A stretch of 64,000 nucleotides of DNA from Bombyx mori (lineage: Eukaryota; Arthropoda; Insecta; Lepidoptera; Bombycidae): assembly GCF_030269925.1 (NCBI RefSeq), contig NC_085130.1, positions 508,501-572,500 on the forward strand, read 5' to 3'. Positions 10,376 through 20,740 of this stretch are shown piece by piece. The position numbers and the translations under genes are program-made. The notes beneath the pieces were generated by a model. It had not been told where the DNA came from. It did no database searches and saw only the letters and a program-made list of their open reading frames with translations. The first letter of the stretch is position 1. Every line of letters starts with the position of its first letter.

Positions 10376-13195
10376 TTAGGTTGCACGTCGACCTCTTTGT
10401 CGAGTTCGACGAGTACGGTTACCGGGGTCCCTAAGCCTGCCCCTAGTATTAGAGCTGAAGGCATCTAATGCAAAGGTTATTGGATCTGATGGATCCGTAA
10501 GGACGTGTCTAGGGCGTCGACGGTGACTGGCTCCTGCATGATCAGGATTCGGGGAGTAGTCAGCGGCGGTAACGATAAGGCGATTATCATGACGCATAGC
10601 CTTATCGAAGTATCGTTCCGACGCTGACTTCATGTATTTCCGAATTGATTCGAGGCCCAGGTCGTCGTGTAGGTCAACGTTCCTCACGAACCACGGAGCC
10701 CCGACAGCTAACCTGCAAAAGCGGGATTGTAGGGATTGGAGGGTGTCTATGTGTGTGCGGGCCGCGTGAGCGAACACCACACTCGCGTAAGTCATGACGG
10801 GCCTTATGCAAGTTTTGTAAAGTGTCACCTTGTTCCGAAGGGACATTTTACTCCGCTTACAGATCATGGGGTAGAGTCTACCGAGAATAAACGCGGCACG
10901 GTCACGGACTGATTTTATATGCGGGCGGAATGTCATCGATGCATCCAGGGTAACGCCCAGGTACTTGACCTTCCTGGCCCAGGGTATGGGTTGTCTAAAG
11001 AGAGTAATCGGGGGTGCGAGATTCCTCCTCCTAATCCGGGAGGAAATCCGTGTGGAGCTTCTCCTCTGAAATAGCACCGCAGTACTTTTCGCTGGGTTGA
11101 TGTCTATGCGCCATTTTCGGAACCACTGTCCTAGGACTAGGGCTGCGCTCTGAAGCTTCTTCGGGATTAGGGACTTATTTCTACTAGAATAGTAAACAGA
11201 CGTGTCGTCGGCGAATAAAGCTAAATGGGTCGGCGGCGACCGGGGAATATCGTTGACGAATAAGCTAAATAGGAGAGGTGAGAGGACAGAGCCTTGCGGG
11301 ACTCCAGCTGTGAGAGGTCGTGGGGAGGAGCGGGTTCCCTCGACTCGATATCGAAAAGAGCGGTTCGACAAGAAGTCCCGTATGATGAGCACGAGACTAT
11401 CCGGCACGCCCATGTTGAATAGTTTGAAAATCAAACCATTGTGCCAGACTTTGTCGAACGCTTTTGCGACGTCGAAGAAGAGAGCTCCCGTGTATAACGG
11501 TTTTGGTCGATTAAGCCCCACAAGAATGTGCTCCGTGAGGCGGTGCACCTGTTGAACGCATGAGTGATTTGTACGGAATCCGAATTGTTCATCGATGAGA
11601 ATGCCCTTGGATGAGACGAAGTCTCTGAGGCGTTTGTAGAGCAGACGCTCATACAGTTTGCCTAGAGACATGAGGAGGCTAATCGGGCGGTAGCTCGTCG
11701 GATGATTTTTTGGTTTACCGGGTTTATGTATGCCGATAACGTCCGCTTCTTTCCACACCGCGGGAAAGATACAGTTCGCCATAGCGGCATTGAAAATAGA
11801 TGCCAACATCACGATGAGTTGGACGGGTAGAAGTTTAATATCGGAAATAATCGGGGTGACGGGTGGTAACGCATCCGATGGTGGCAAGGAGGCTCTGCGT
11901 TCTACCTCACTGTCTACTAATTCTACATGAACAGGGTCCACGGATTGAGTGCTGGGCGTGCACTGGGTTTGCAATGTATCGGCCAGCAGCTCTGCTTTTT
12001 CGTCATCATCGAACGCCGCGAGTCGGCCTGAGGAGCCTACGAGGGGGGGCATAGTTACTACCGTATCCGATTTGAGAGTACGAGCTAAGCGGTAGTAAGA
12101 CCTTTGGGAGGGCGCGAGTCCTTCTAAGAAATCAGACCATCTGGCATCTCGGACTTCGGCGATGCGAGACTTTACGTCGCGTTGTAGGGCACGCATTCGA
12201 ATACGATTTTCCGCGGTAGGATACCTGTCGTAGGCGCGTATCGAGGCGTTCTTAGCTCTAAGGAGTTCCCTAATATCGTCGGACAATTTGAAGCGGTGAA
12301 GGAAGTCCTCCGCTACAACTTGTTTCGATGACCTATCTAATGTCGAGGTGATGTGTGACGTTAAGATGTCTATGGCTTCAGCGGTATCCTGAGGAGACGG
12401 GATAGAGTCCGGGTTAAACGGGAGCGATGGTGGATCAGATTCAGCCAGGCTGATGCCCAGCGTGTGCCAATCCACCACAGTCCTCGTGACGGGAACGGAA
12501 TCGGGAGCGCGACCGAGCTTCATAACGACGGGACGGTGGTCTGAATCTAACTCTGAAACTACTTCGATCGAGTGTAAGCGCAGAGTTACATTTTTTAATA
12601 ACGCTATGTCGAGTATATCCGGGCGATGCGCGATATTTAGTGGGTAGTGAGTCGGGGCTAGCGGAGCGACGATATCGAAGGCGAGATCATCGACTAACGC
12701 GTCAAGCCGCCTGCCATTCGGGGTTGTGGTGTGTGAGTTCCACCTGATGTGTTTACAATTTAGGTCGCCCGCCAGAATGACAGAGCTCCCCATACCGAGC
12801 AGCGCCTCGATATCACTGCTTAGAACGATCTTATCCGGTGGAAGATAAACGGACGCGATAACGATCGGCGCGTGTCCCGTCAGTGAGATTCGGCACACTG
12901 ATGCTTCGATATTAGCGAGCGCGGGAGGATCGAGCGGGACGCAATGCAGGGCTCTTCTATAGTAAATGACGGTACCACCACCACGGGCAGAGAGCCTGTC
13001 GTTCCTGACCATGTTATAGTTCGCGATTTTAGGGTCACGGCGCGCGGGCTTAAGTAGGGTCTCCTGCACTAAAAATATATCAATTTGATGGTCACGCAAA
13101 AAGTCAGAAACCTGATCACGTTGATTTGCGAGACCGTAAGCGTTAAAAAATCCTATCGTTACGGATAGGGGTTTTATTCTACTTATATACGCCAT
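10376..13195 (-). CDS. Jockey LINE ORF2: endonuclease and reverse transcriptase
   Basis: A 939-residue open frame from ATG at 13195. It would nick the genomic target and copy the element's RNA into DNA at the nick. Residues 1-230 are an APE-type endonuclease: N18, E45, GDLN at 143-146, and SDH at 218-220 are visible. The reverse transcriptase follows, with SYRPISLL (501-508), motif A FFDVAKAFD (catalytic D575), GVPQGSVLSP (631-640) and FADD (661-664, the catalytic pair). The block that normally carries KAPGxDGI, expected at about residue 450 just before KLLPVQL, is absent; this looks like an in-frame deletion of some 20-25 residues and may inactivate the enzyme. The C terminus is rich in Arg. 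It starts one codon after the ORF1 stop, in the same frame, so translation probably uses termination-reinitiation or readthrough. Confidence 0.93.
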   Translation of the reverse strand: MAYISRIKPLSVTIGFFNAYGLANQRDQVSDFLRDHQIDIFLVQETLLKPARRDPKIANYNMVRNDRLSARGGGTVIYYRRALHCVPLDPPALANIEASVCRISLTGHAPIVIASVYLPPDKIVLSSDIEALLGMGSSVILAGDLNCKHIRWNSHTTTPNGRRLDALVDDLAFDIVAPLAPTHYPLNIAHRPDILDIALLKNVTLRLHSIEVVSELDSDHRPVVMKLGRAPDSVPVTRTVVDWHTLGISLAESDPPSLPFNPDSIPSPQDTAEAIDILTSHITSTLDRSSKQVVAEDFLHRFKLSDDIRELLRAKNASIRAYDRYPTAENRIRMRALQRDVKSRIAEVRDARWSDFLEGLAPSQRSYYRLARTLKSDTVVTMPPLVGSSGRLAAFDDDEKAELLADTLQTQCTPSTQSVDPVHVELVDSEVERRASLPPSDALPPVTPIISDIKLLPVQLIVMLASIFNAAMANCIFPAVWKEADVIGIHKPGKPKNHPTSYRPISLLMSLGKLYERLLYKRLRDFVSSKGILIDEQFGFRTNHSCVQQVHRLTEHILVGLNRPKPLYTGALFFDVAKAFDKVWHNGLIFKLFNMGVPDSLVLIIRDFLSNRSFRYRVEGTRSSPRPLTAGVPQGSVLSPLLFSLFVNDIPRSPPTHLALFADDTSVYYSSRNKSLIPKKLQSAALVLGQWFRKWRIDINPAKSTAVLFQRRSSTRISSRIRRRNLAPPITLFRQPIPWARKVKYLGVTLDASMTFRPHIKSVRDRAAFILGRLYPMICKRSKMSLRNKVTLYKTCIRPVMTYASVVFAHAARTHIDTLQSLQSRFCRLAVGAPWFVRNVDLHDDLGLESIRKYMKSASERYFDKAMRHDNRLIVTAADYSPNPDHAGASHRRRPRHVLTDPSDPITFALDAFSSNTRGRLRDPGNRTRRTRQRGRRAT

Positions 13196-13198
13196 TGA

Positions 13199-14827
13199 TT
13201 ACCGGCGGAGTGAGGGGAGGACGTACGTATTTAATGACGCGTATACGTCGGCGTATTCCTGCACAACGGCGATAAAGTGTTGTGCAGTGGAGGCAGCGCG
13301 AATGGCGTCGCCCAAAGCGTTAACGCGCTCAAAGTTGATCGACTGAAAGAAGTCGATCGCTAAAGCGAGATTTTCGGACGCGGTCGGAGGGCAAGTCGCG
13401 GCAGAGGGACGAGTCGCGGGGGCGGGACTAATCGCGGAGGAGGGAGTTGTAGCCGTGTTCGTGTACGGCAGCGGTTTTGCCCAGGCCGAGACACTGGGCA
13501 CCGCCGCCGGAACGAACGCTGGCTTAGCCTGCGACGCAGAGGGTGCCGAGGCTTTGATGTCTGGGCCGGAAGCTCGGAGGCGGTTTTGGCGGGCGACGCG
13601 GCGATTTATTTTAGGGGCTCGGGGGCAACCACGGTAATTCGCGGGGTGACCCTGTGTTCGACACAGGACGCAGCTAGGCGGTTCCGTCGCAGTTTTTTGG
13701 TCGCGAGCGCAGAGGGCCGTGGCGTGATCGCTCAAACACTTAACACATCGGGGGCGCGCGTGACAGTTACGGGAAGAGTGCCCGTACAATTGACAGTTAT
13801 GGCACTGGCTAGGAGTGCCTTTTTTATGGGGGGCTTCGATGGCGATACCGGAGAGCCTACAGACGGTCTGTGTGTTGAAGATTTTCTTACCCTCGGGGGT
13901 AGGCTGGAGGGTGACTAGAACCATATTATATGGCTCCCTACCGCGACCGGTGTGCATACGGTGCACAGAATTCACTGGAAAGCCCTGTTGTAACAGATCG
14001 GCCTTGACGAGCTCTACATCTAACTCTTTAGGGATTCCGCGTATTACAACGCGGAGTTCGCGCTCCTCCTGGAGCGTATAAGTATGGAAACTTATACGTT
14101 CCTTACGGAGGTAAGAAGAGAGGGCCCTATGGTCGTCGGGTGTTTGAACCTTAATTTGAATGCCGTTCGCGAGGTTACGGGCATTCGTGAAATTTATATT
14201 TTTGGCCTTAAGGGCCAGGCAAACTCTATCCCAAGCTGCCTTCTCCTGAAGGATAACCGGGGGAGGGGTCTGGTTTTTATTTTGTGCCACCGGACACGGC
14301 GACGGAGTGGCACGGGCTGGGGGCGCAACGGGAGTCTGAGGGCGGGGGCGCGACGCGTTCACGGCTTTGCTAATTTTAGCGGCCGCGGGAGCTCGAGACT
14401 CCGCGGCACGCTTCTTACCCTTCTGTACCAGGGTGAATCCATCCGTCGATGAGGCGGGGGCGAGGTCGACCTCCATGTCCGAGTCAGAGTCGGAGCACGA
14501 GGAGGCGGGTGCAGGCGACCTACGAGCAAGTGTAGGTGTTTTAGAGGGCGCGACGGAGGCCGCGAATGATCGCTCAGCTGAAACGATGGTCACGGCGGAC
14601 GACGCAGCAGCTTTTCTCGCCAGTATAGGCGACACGGGAGCGGCAGGCACGACAGAGGCTGCGGTGCTCAATGCAGAAGCTCTGCACGCAGGTACAGGCG
14701 ACGCAGGGGCAGCGAGCGCGGCGGAGTCCTCGAGAGGGCTCACAGTGTGATTGGCCTTGAAGGCCAGAAACTCTGAGGCGAGCTGTGGGTGGCAAAGTCG
14801 GAGGAATTCCGCGAATACAGCGTCCAT
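13199..14827 (-). CDS. Jockey LINE ORF1: gag-like nucleic-acid-binding protein
   Basis: A 542-residue protein from the first ATG at 14827; the frame is open further upstream but without an ATG. Its expected role is to coat the element's RNA and carry it to the nucleus. The N-terminal ~190 residues are Ala/Ser/Pro-rich with an acidic patch (SDSDSDMEVD). A region at about 255-340 resembles the PRE_C2HC domain found before Jockey zinc knuckles. Three knuckles follow: C342-C345-H350-C355, C361-C364-H368-C373 and C386-C389-H394-C401, the last with a longer H-C gap. The C-terminal tail is again Ala/Pro/Ser-rich. It ends in TAA, followed by TCA and the ORF2 ATG. No frameshift or stop is seen, so this ORF looks intact. 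Confidence 0.92.
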   Translation of the reverse strand: MDAVFAEFLRLCHPQLASEFLAFKANHTVSPLEDSAALAAPASPVPACRASALSTAASVVPAAPVSPILARKAAASSAVTIVSAERSFAASVAPSKTPTLARRSPAPASSCSDSDSDMEVDLAPASSTDGFTLVQKGKKRAAESRAPAAAKISKAVNASRPRPQTPVAPPARATPSPCPVAQNKNQTPPPVILQEKAAWDRVCLALKAKNINFTNARNLANGIQIKVQTPDDHRALSSYLRKERISFHTYTLQEERELRVVIRGIPKELDVELVKADLLQQGFPVNSVHRMHTGRGREPYNMVLVTLQPTPEGKKIFNTQTVCRLSGIAIEAPHKKGTPSQCHNCQLYGHSSRNCHARPRCVKCLSDHATALCARDQKTATEPPSCVLCRTQGHPANYRGCPRAPKINRRVARQNRLRASGPDIKASAPSASQAKPAFVPAAVPSVSAWAKPLPYTNTATTPSSAISPAPATRPSAATCPPTASENLALAIDFFQSINFERVNALGDAIRAASTAQHFIAVVQEYADVYASLNTYVLPSLRR

Positions 14828-14990
14828 GATCGCTGAGTACCCAGGTGGGGCGGCCCCGGGTCTTGAAAACACTCGCCTTGCGGCGAGGCCCCAACTTCTC
14901 GGACCTGAGCGGTTCTATTGAACACAGGTGGCAATGCGGCGCGATTACTACAGGACAAAGAAAAAGCACAACAAAACAGAAAAGAAAAAG

Positions 14991-15178
14991 AAACAAAACA
15001 AATAAATACTTGCAGGAAAACACTTTGTCGGCAAATGTTCCACGAACACAAAAATTACTAAAACAAAACAAATAAAAGCTTCCAGGAAACACACTTGGTC
15101 GGCAGATGTATCACGAACACAGGCCGCGCGAACAATGGCCGGGCTAACAAAAGCCGGGCGAACAAAGACCGGGCGATC
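14991..15178 (-). repeat. Tandem repeats in the LINE 5' UTR
   Basis: Two copies of a ~60-base unit start at 14991 and 15061 (period 70), each holding CAGGAAA, GTCGGCA and CACGAACAC. Next to them, 15119-15178 is four copies of a 15-base unit related to GGCCGGGCTAAC. Repeated 5' UTR units are common in non-LTR elements that carry their promoter internally. Confidence 0.7.
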
Positions 15179-15320
15179 GAGTGGACGATGAGCACGTCCG
15201 CACGTGACGGGTGCCTCTATCGGAATGAAAAAGTACATATATGTATGGTGTATATGTATGTACGTCCATAGACGATACAACACTTTCGTGTCCGTAAGCC
15301 ACCGACAATGAGAAATGAGG

Positions 15321-15650
15321 TCATATATCATCATTATATTCTACATCATTATCCTGCCCTTCTCCCAGTCTCCTGGGGTCGGCGCAACGTGTTTTCTCCT
15401 TCCATACTCTTCTGTCATATACCATTTCTTCGCTCATTCCCCTCTCACCCGTATCGTCTTTCACGCAATCCATCCATTTCTTCTTAGGTCTACCTCTTTC
15501 TCTATATCCTTCCACAATCATAGTTAACATTCTCTTACCAACCTCATTTTCATTTCGTCTCATCACATTTCCATACCATCCCAAACGCGCACTTCTCAGC
15601 TTCTCTCCGTTATATTCTATATGGTTTTTCAAATCTACATGCTCGATGCA
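15321..15650 (-). pseudogene. RTE-like LINE polymerase C-terminal fragment
   Basis: The minus frame 15632-15321 encodes about 104 residues including RLGWYGNVMRRNENEVGKR, then GYRERGRPKKKWMDCVKDD and KEKTRCADPRR. This is the familiar C-terminal end of RTE-type LINE polymerases (RxxWxGHVMRR, GRPKKRWxD, ADP). A stop in frame just upstream (about 15650) and the lack of any RT core show it is 5'-truncated. The 3' end runs into ATGATG-like short repeats, typical of RTE tails. Confidence 0.8.
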
Positions 15651-15727
15651 TCATGGCTGCCGTGTAGACCATGGTCCCTAGCCGTGCGGATGTACGATAT
15701 ACCCTACCACCGGTAAATAATTTTGAA

Positions 15728-16112
15728 GTTGTCGCGGCCTAAAGGTTAAGACGTCCGGTACATTCGTGTTGAGCGATGCAGCGGTGCTCGAATCCCGCAG
15801 ACAAGTATCAATTTTTCTAATGAAATACATAGTCAACAAATGTTCACGATTGACTTCCACGGTGAAGGAACAACATCGTGTCATAAAAATCAAACCTGCA
15901 AAATTATAATTTGTGTAATTACTGATGGTAGGACCTCTTGTGATTCCGCACGGGTAGGTACCACCAATCTGCCTAGGGTGGGGCAGCCGTTGTAACTATA
16001 ATTGAGACCTTAGAACTTATCTCAAGGTGGGTGGCGCATTTACGTTATAGATGTCTATGGGCTCCAGTAATCAATTAACACCAGGTGGGCTGTGAGCTCA
16101 TCCTCTCGTATC
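15728..16112 (+). repeat. Bm1 SINE, near full length with small deletions
   Basis: tRNA-like head (TCGCGGCCTAAAGGTTAAGACG, B box GTGCTCGAATCCC in place of GTGTTCGAATCCC), Bm1 body and right end at GTGAGCTCATCC. About 25 bases of the TTTCTGCCGTGAAGCAG region are deleted. No clear A tail remains. Confidence 0.9.
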
Positions 16113-16782
16113 CTAACAGGTTTTAAAACGATCTCAACGTATTTTTTATTATTAAACATATTAAGGCTGTCAAGTACAGCAGAGGACAGAAACAAATGTA
16201 ATCCTTAGAGAAGGCCTTTGTCGAAAGACAAGCTGTTAAGAGAAATGATAAGCCGATTGCCGAGAATGTGTTTTAGTTTAAGTTTATAGTTTTTTTAACT
16301 CTATTGTTATCATTTTACGTTTAGTTAAACAAGTTAAAATTTAACACCAATAAAGGTTTATTTATTATTTAATGTTGTTACATTCCGTGAACCATTTTAC
16401 ACTCTGCATCGTGCCACAGATCCCCGGTTACGAAGATAACAAACTCACAAGCGATTATGGTCCTTCGGAGGTCAACTTTAAGAAGTAACAAAAAAGTAGT
16501 TATTGTTATGCAGCCTTGCGCATAGAATACTATACGAACTTGTAATAGGACCACTGACGACCTACATTCAGAGAAAAAGCTACATGGTAATCAGTGACGT
16601 AACCACAGTTGTGAGCCGCTCAGCGGGACCGGTCCGACGAGGCCCCGAATTCGTAACGAAGCTCGCTACTACTATCAATGTTGCGTAACCACACAGTCAC
16701 TTGCGATTTCAAACGTAGTTCATTTGCGGACAGTCGTACAACGTTGTTATTGATAATGGTACGCAGAGGACTTCCACTTAGA
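16113..16782. other. No gene recognised
   Basis: AT-rich with no recognisable features. Confidence 0.45.
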
Positions 16783-16925
16783 TTTTTTTTATTGGCCTTG
16801 TAGACAGACGAGCATACGGACCACGTGATGGTGAGTGGTTACCGTCGCCCATGGACTTCAGCAATGTTAGGGACAGAGCCAAGCCGCTGCCTACCGTTAA
16901 GTACTCTCACCAAGCCGTATTTTTA
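16783..16925 (-). repeat. LINE family A tail
   Basis: Reverse-oriented family A 3' end (ATTGGCCTTGTAGACAGACG through CCGCTGCCTACCGTTAAGTAC). First of three neighbouring copies in one orientation. Confidence 0.85.
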
Positions 16926-16959
16926 ACTAAACTGTATTTCATTTTAGTAAATGAAGACA

Positions 16960-17062
16960 AATATTTTTTTATTACCTTAATAAATAGACGTGCTTACCTG
17001 ATCGTGAGTAGTATCCACATGCTCATAGATGTCAGTAATGTCAAGGGCAATGCTGAGCTTAT
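16960..17062 (-). repeat. LINE family A tail, degenerate
   Basis: ATTACCTTAATAAATAGACG followed by a diverged CTGATCGTGAGTAGTATCC and AGCAATGCT-like sequence. Second copy of the cluster. Confidence 0.6.
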
Positions 17063-17101
17063 CGCTTAGGAATATCCTCGAATCTACTTTAAGAAGAGAT
17101 G

Positions 17102-17228
17102 TTTTTTTTTTTTTTTTTATTGCCTTTGTAGGCAGACGGGCATACGGCCCACCTGATGGTGAGTGGTTACCGTCGCCCATGGACTTCAGCAATGCCAGGG
17201 GCAGAGCCAAGCCGCTGCCTACCAAAAT
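17102..17228 (-). repeat. LINE family A tail
   Basis: Poly-T (A tail) then ATTGCCTTTGTAGGCAGACG to CCGCTGCCTACC. Third copy of the cluster, the least diverged. Confidence 0.88.
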
Positions 17229-18228
17229 GTAAGAGCGTTTAGGAAATTTCATGAAAGGAAGATCTATACAGGAACAGAATGTGCCTGAAAAAATCGCTGG
17301 GGAGTTTCCAGAGAGCTTTTTAGGCTAGGAATACTAACCATTTTTATATCTTAAGGATTTATGAGCTAGAATGAACCGGCAAGCTTATGTTTCACCCTTT
17401 GTTAACAGCTAAGCCCACCGATATGAAAACCGCCATGACCGTTCCCTTACTCATTACGTTGAGGACTCAATTTGACGTTACCCTGTAGTCTCTATAGCCT
17501 TAAACTATAGCGCACGGATCACTGCAAAAAAAATCATTAGTAATTGAACGAGGGGGAAGTAAACGAACGAGGAGGTAATCCTGATAAAGGGAGGAACTTA
17601 TAGGGGGAAAGAGAAGTTGTACTGCTACTATGGAGGAAAAGTAAAGAAGATGAATTTCCGAATAAAATAAAATGATGAAGAGTTTAAATCGGAAATGTCC
17701 TCATTCGTTTGAAATACTCGCATGTCCCTTATCATACAATAATAGTAGAATACAAGATTTGTTAAATAAATAACAAAAAGTATAAAATGAATTTATATAA
17801 TGTGATATGCTATATACGACCTCATAGCTGTAATGGTAGGTACTATATTATTATGCCACAAGCCCTTCCTGCGTGCAACTCTAGGGATGTTAAGGGCTAA
17901 CAAACGAACGCCAATAAATAAAAAACAATGCAATTGCATCAGCGAACATACATAGATACGTGTTCTTGTTGTGTGACATATTAAAATAAAAAATACTATA
18001 TCTCTCCCACAACTAAGAGGAATCGAATGATACCTCAAGTGTTGAAATTCGTCAAAAGGCTTAGGCTATGATTTTTTTCAAAGAATAATAGAAATTGTTC
18101 ATTTGTCCTTCTTTTCCCGGTCACCAAATTCAAATAATAGACACTCCACACTTAAGGTGAATCTAATGAGATCTTACATGTCAAAATAGGTGAAAAGGCT
18201 TAAGTTCTCGAGCTTTCCAAAATATTGT
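17229..18228. other. No gene recognised
   Basis: AT-rich; no coding signal or known repeat. Confidence 0.45.
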
Positions 18229-18471
18229 TTTTTATTTTTTTATTGCTTAGATGGGTGGATGAGCTCACAGCCCACTTGGTGTTAAGTGGTTACCGGAGCC
18301 CATAGACATCTACAACATAAATACGCCACCCACCTTGAGATATAAGTTCTAAGGTCTCATGTATAGTTACAACGGCTGCCCCACTCTTCGAACCGAAACG
18401 CATTACTGCTTCACGGCAGAAATAGGCAGGGTGGTGTGACCTACCCGTGCGGACTCACAAGAGGTCCTACC
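18229..18471 (-). repeat. Bm1 SINE, short form
   Basis: A tail as poly-T with ATTGCTTAGATGGGTGG, complete body, ending at GAGGTCCTACC. Confidence 0.9.
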
Positions 18472-19949
18472 GTCTGCATTATTGTTGCATTATGTTATTT
18501 TACTTTTTGTCGCGGATACCATATTGAAATTATATAGGCTGTAACGCATACCACAGAATCAGACATATTAACACACATGCTCGGCAAACTACATCCCTAC
18601 AACAGCAGAAAAGGAATGATTAAAAAAGACAAACATTGAACACAGAGTTACAGCACTGTTTCTCTATACACTATGTCTAATATTTTGAGCCTTGGCCCAA
18701 ACCCTCCCACGCCATTCCTAATCTTCTAATCAAACATAGTCCTTATTACTATAGAAATAAGGATCAATCAAACGGCAACTTCAGAGTCGTGCATTCACTT
18801 TTCTTTTCAAGTATCTTAAATATTAATGTTGTTGATTTTTCTCATCGTAAAGAAGGCTTTTGATCAAAACAAAACTCTCTAACGTTATATTGCTTAAGAA
18901 ATTAATTTGTGCTATTTATAGATTCCCTTTTTAATAAGTAGAGCAGACCTTACTCAGGTAGGTATCGGCAAACAGTGTAGTCACACCGCGGCACCGCCAA
19001 TAAACGTTATACGTAACAGCGTCAGTGGCTTGAGAAGTTGGTCGACCCTGGGACAACCTTTTTAGTATTCTCTCTACTAAAATTAAGATAACTGTAAAAC
19101 AATCTCTCAGAACTCGCAAAATCTATTAAAACTTACATAGTTAACAATGATCGCATACCTTCTAAAACTACGATTGAAATTCTTGAATTGTGGCATCGGT
19201 TCTATTTATTTAATGGGGAATATATTGAATACAGACCATTTTTAACAATTACAGCCTTTGTATGGCATTTATATGTATAAATTTATATGATCTCAGGATT
19301 TTGTTCCTTAGAATATTGTATTTTTATTGTATTGTGCTCTTTGATCCTTAGAATATTGTATTAAAGTTTTACGTGCTTACATAGCATATTACAAGCCGCT
19401 AGCTAAGTTTAAAGAAGATAGAGGTAATTCTTTGTAAGTTAATAATTGGTGTGATGTGATGCACTTCAGGTGAAAATAGTTTAATATAAAGTGCCGGAGA
19501 AACATCCTTATTATGGATTTTAGATTTAAAAAATAAGATCTACCCACATCGGAAGGATCTGGCTTGAGCAGTTTGTTCTGCTTTTTTAAGGGTTTTGTGG
19601 GATATAATTTTAGATAAATAAATAACTTAATAATAAATTTAAAATCAAATATTTTAATTAAGATGTCGTACAACGCTTATGTTGTACTTATTGAATAAAT
19701 CGTCGGCTCCAAGAAGAGCCACAGAACAAAGAATCTCCGAAACAGACTCAGCGGGTGCAACTTTTTTTATACGAAATGGTCGCATTGTTCAACTTAAATA
19801 GTTGATTGAACTTTTGAATATTCTTGGATATAGACGTCCAATAATATTGAAAGGGTCTGGAAAATCGACTAGAGATCTTGTCTACGGAACAATTCCTAAG
19901 ATCTTCTCATCTTGTCAGAGACTGCCAACTCTTCGATATTATTATTATT
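18472..19949. other. No gene recognised
   Basis: AT-rich. A 17-base direct repeat, CCTTAGAATATTGTATT, occurs twice at about 19306 and 19347. Otherwise featureless. Confidence 0.45.
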
Positions 19950-20066
19950 TATTTATTTTATTGCCCTTGTAGGCCGACGAGCATACGGCCCACCTGATGG
20001 TGAGTAGTTACCGTCGCCCATGGACTTCAGCAATGCCAGGGGCAGAGCCAAGCCGCTGCCTCCCGC
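19950..20066 (-). repeat. LINE family A tail
   Basis: ATTGCCCTTGTAGGCCGACG through GGGGCAGAGCCAAGCCGC, well conserved. Confidence 0.87.
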
Positions 20067-20620
20067 TATTATGCCCATACCAGCCTTAAATAACAAAACT
20101 CCACTTCATAATTCCTCGACGGCTTATTAAATTACCCGACTGTCTCTCATGATTCACTCTAAGGCTAATTGAGTAATTGCTCTCACATCGTATTAGCGCA
20201 ATTTATACTAATTACTCAGAATTTGATGACGCTTAGGGCTACCTCTATCTTTTAATATTTGATTTGAACAATTGCGATACTCCTAAGTCATCAGTCACTA
20301 TAGCTACGCGATTATGTACTCAATGTGTTCCCGAATGACTTCCACTACTAATTGTGTAGTAAAATTAAATCAGTAATTTCGGTTTATCACCGATGAACGT
20401 GGAATTGTAGTGAGTTTAGATGATGACACCGACAACAGCTCTTTACGGAGTAACTAAACAAGTTAACAATAGAGTAAGCTACCCACATACCACTAACTAA
20501 TTGATTCCCCTTTTAACGTAGTGCCCCAACGGCCACAATACACCTTATGTGAGATATGGCGTCGAGTTTTTTAGCCAAGAAATGTTTTAAGAAGAAACAA
20601 TTGCCCGGATTTTAGTCGGG
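20067..20620. other. No gene recognised
   Basis: AT-rich, no recognisable features. Confidence 0.45.
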
Positions 20621-20735
20621 TGCCTCAAGAGCTCAATCGAACTATCTAACAGAATGAGTCTGTCAACGATCGGAATTGTGACGGCTGATAAGATCCGTCG
20701 AGAAAATCACGGGCTGATACTATGAACTTATATTA
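20621..20735 (-). repeat. Jockey-like 3' UTR fragment, degenerate
   Basis: CGATCGGAATTGTGACGGCT, then GATAAGATCCGTCGAGAAA and GGGCTGATACTATG follow the order of the 3' UTR at 10320-10375 but with many changes. It abuts a Bm1 copy. Confidence 0.6.
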
Positions 20736-20740
20736 GGTAC

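Larger units (their letters stand above)
10091..15200 (-). mobile_element. Near-complete Jockey-clade non-LTR retrotransposon
   Basis: Minus-strand element, in sense order: 5' UTR with tandem repeats (about 15200-14828), ORF1 gag-like (14827-13199), ORF2 endonuclease-reverse transcriptase (13195-10376), 228-base 3' UTR and an A tail of about 55 bases (poly-T with rare A at 10091-10147). ORF1 with three CCHC-type knuckles plus an APE-RT ORF2 lacking an RNase H domain fits the Jockey clade. The 5' boundary is approximate. I could not find a convincing target-site duplication. The long tail and open frames suggest recent insertion. Confidence 0.9.

Noticed and set aside
11202..14750. Several plus-strand frames of 60-127 codons (for example 14084-14452, 14367-14750)
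   Set aside because: They lie antisense to ORF1 and ORF2 of the Jockey element; GC-rich coding DNA produces such shadows. No motifs.
14828..14872. N-terminal extension of LINE ORF1
   Set aside because: Only a GTG is available upstream; the first ATG is at 14827.
15051..15080. AATAAAAG at about 15071 as the target-site duplication matching AATAAAAG before the poly-T at 10083
   Set aside because: It lies inside the 5' UTR tandem repeat, so it is not a flank; probably coincidence.
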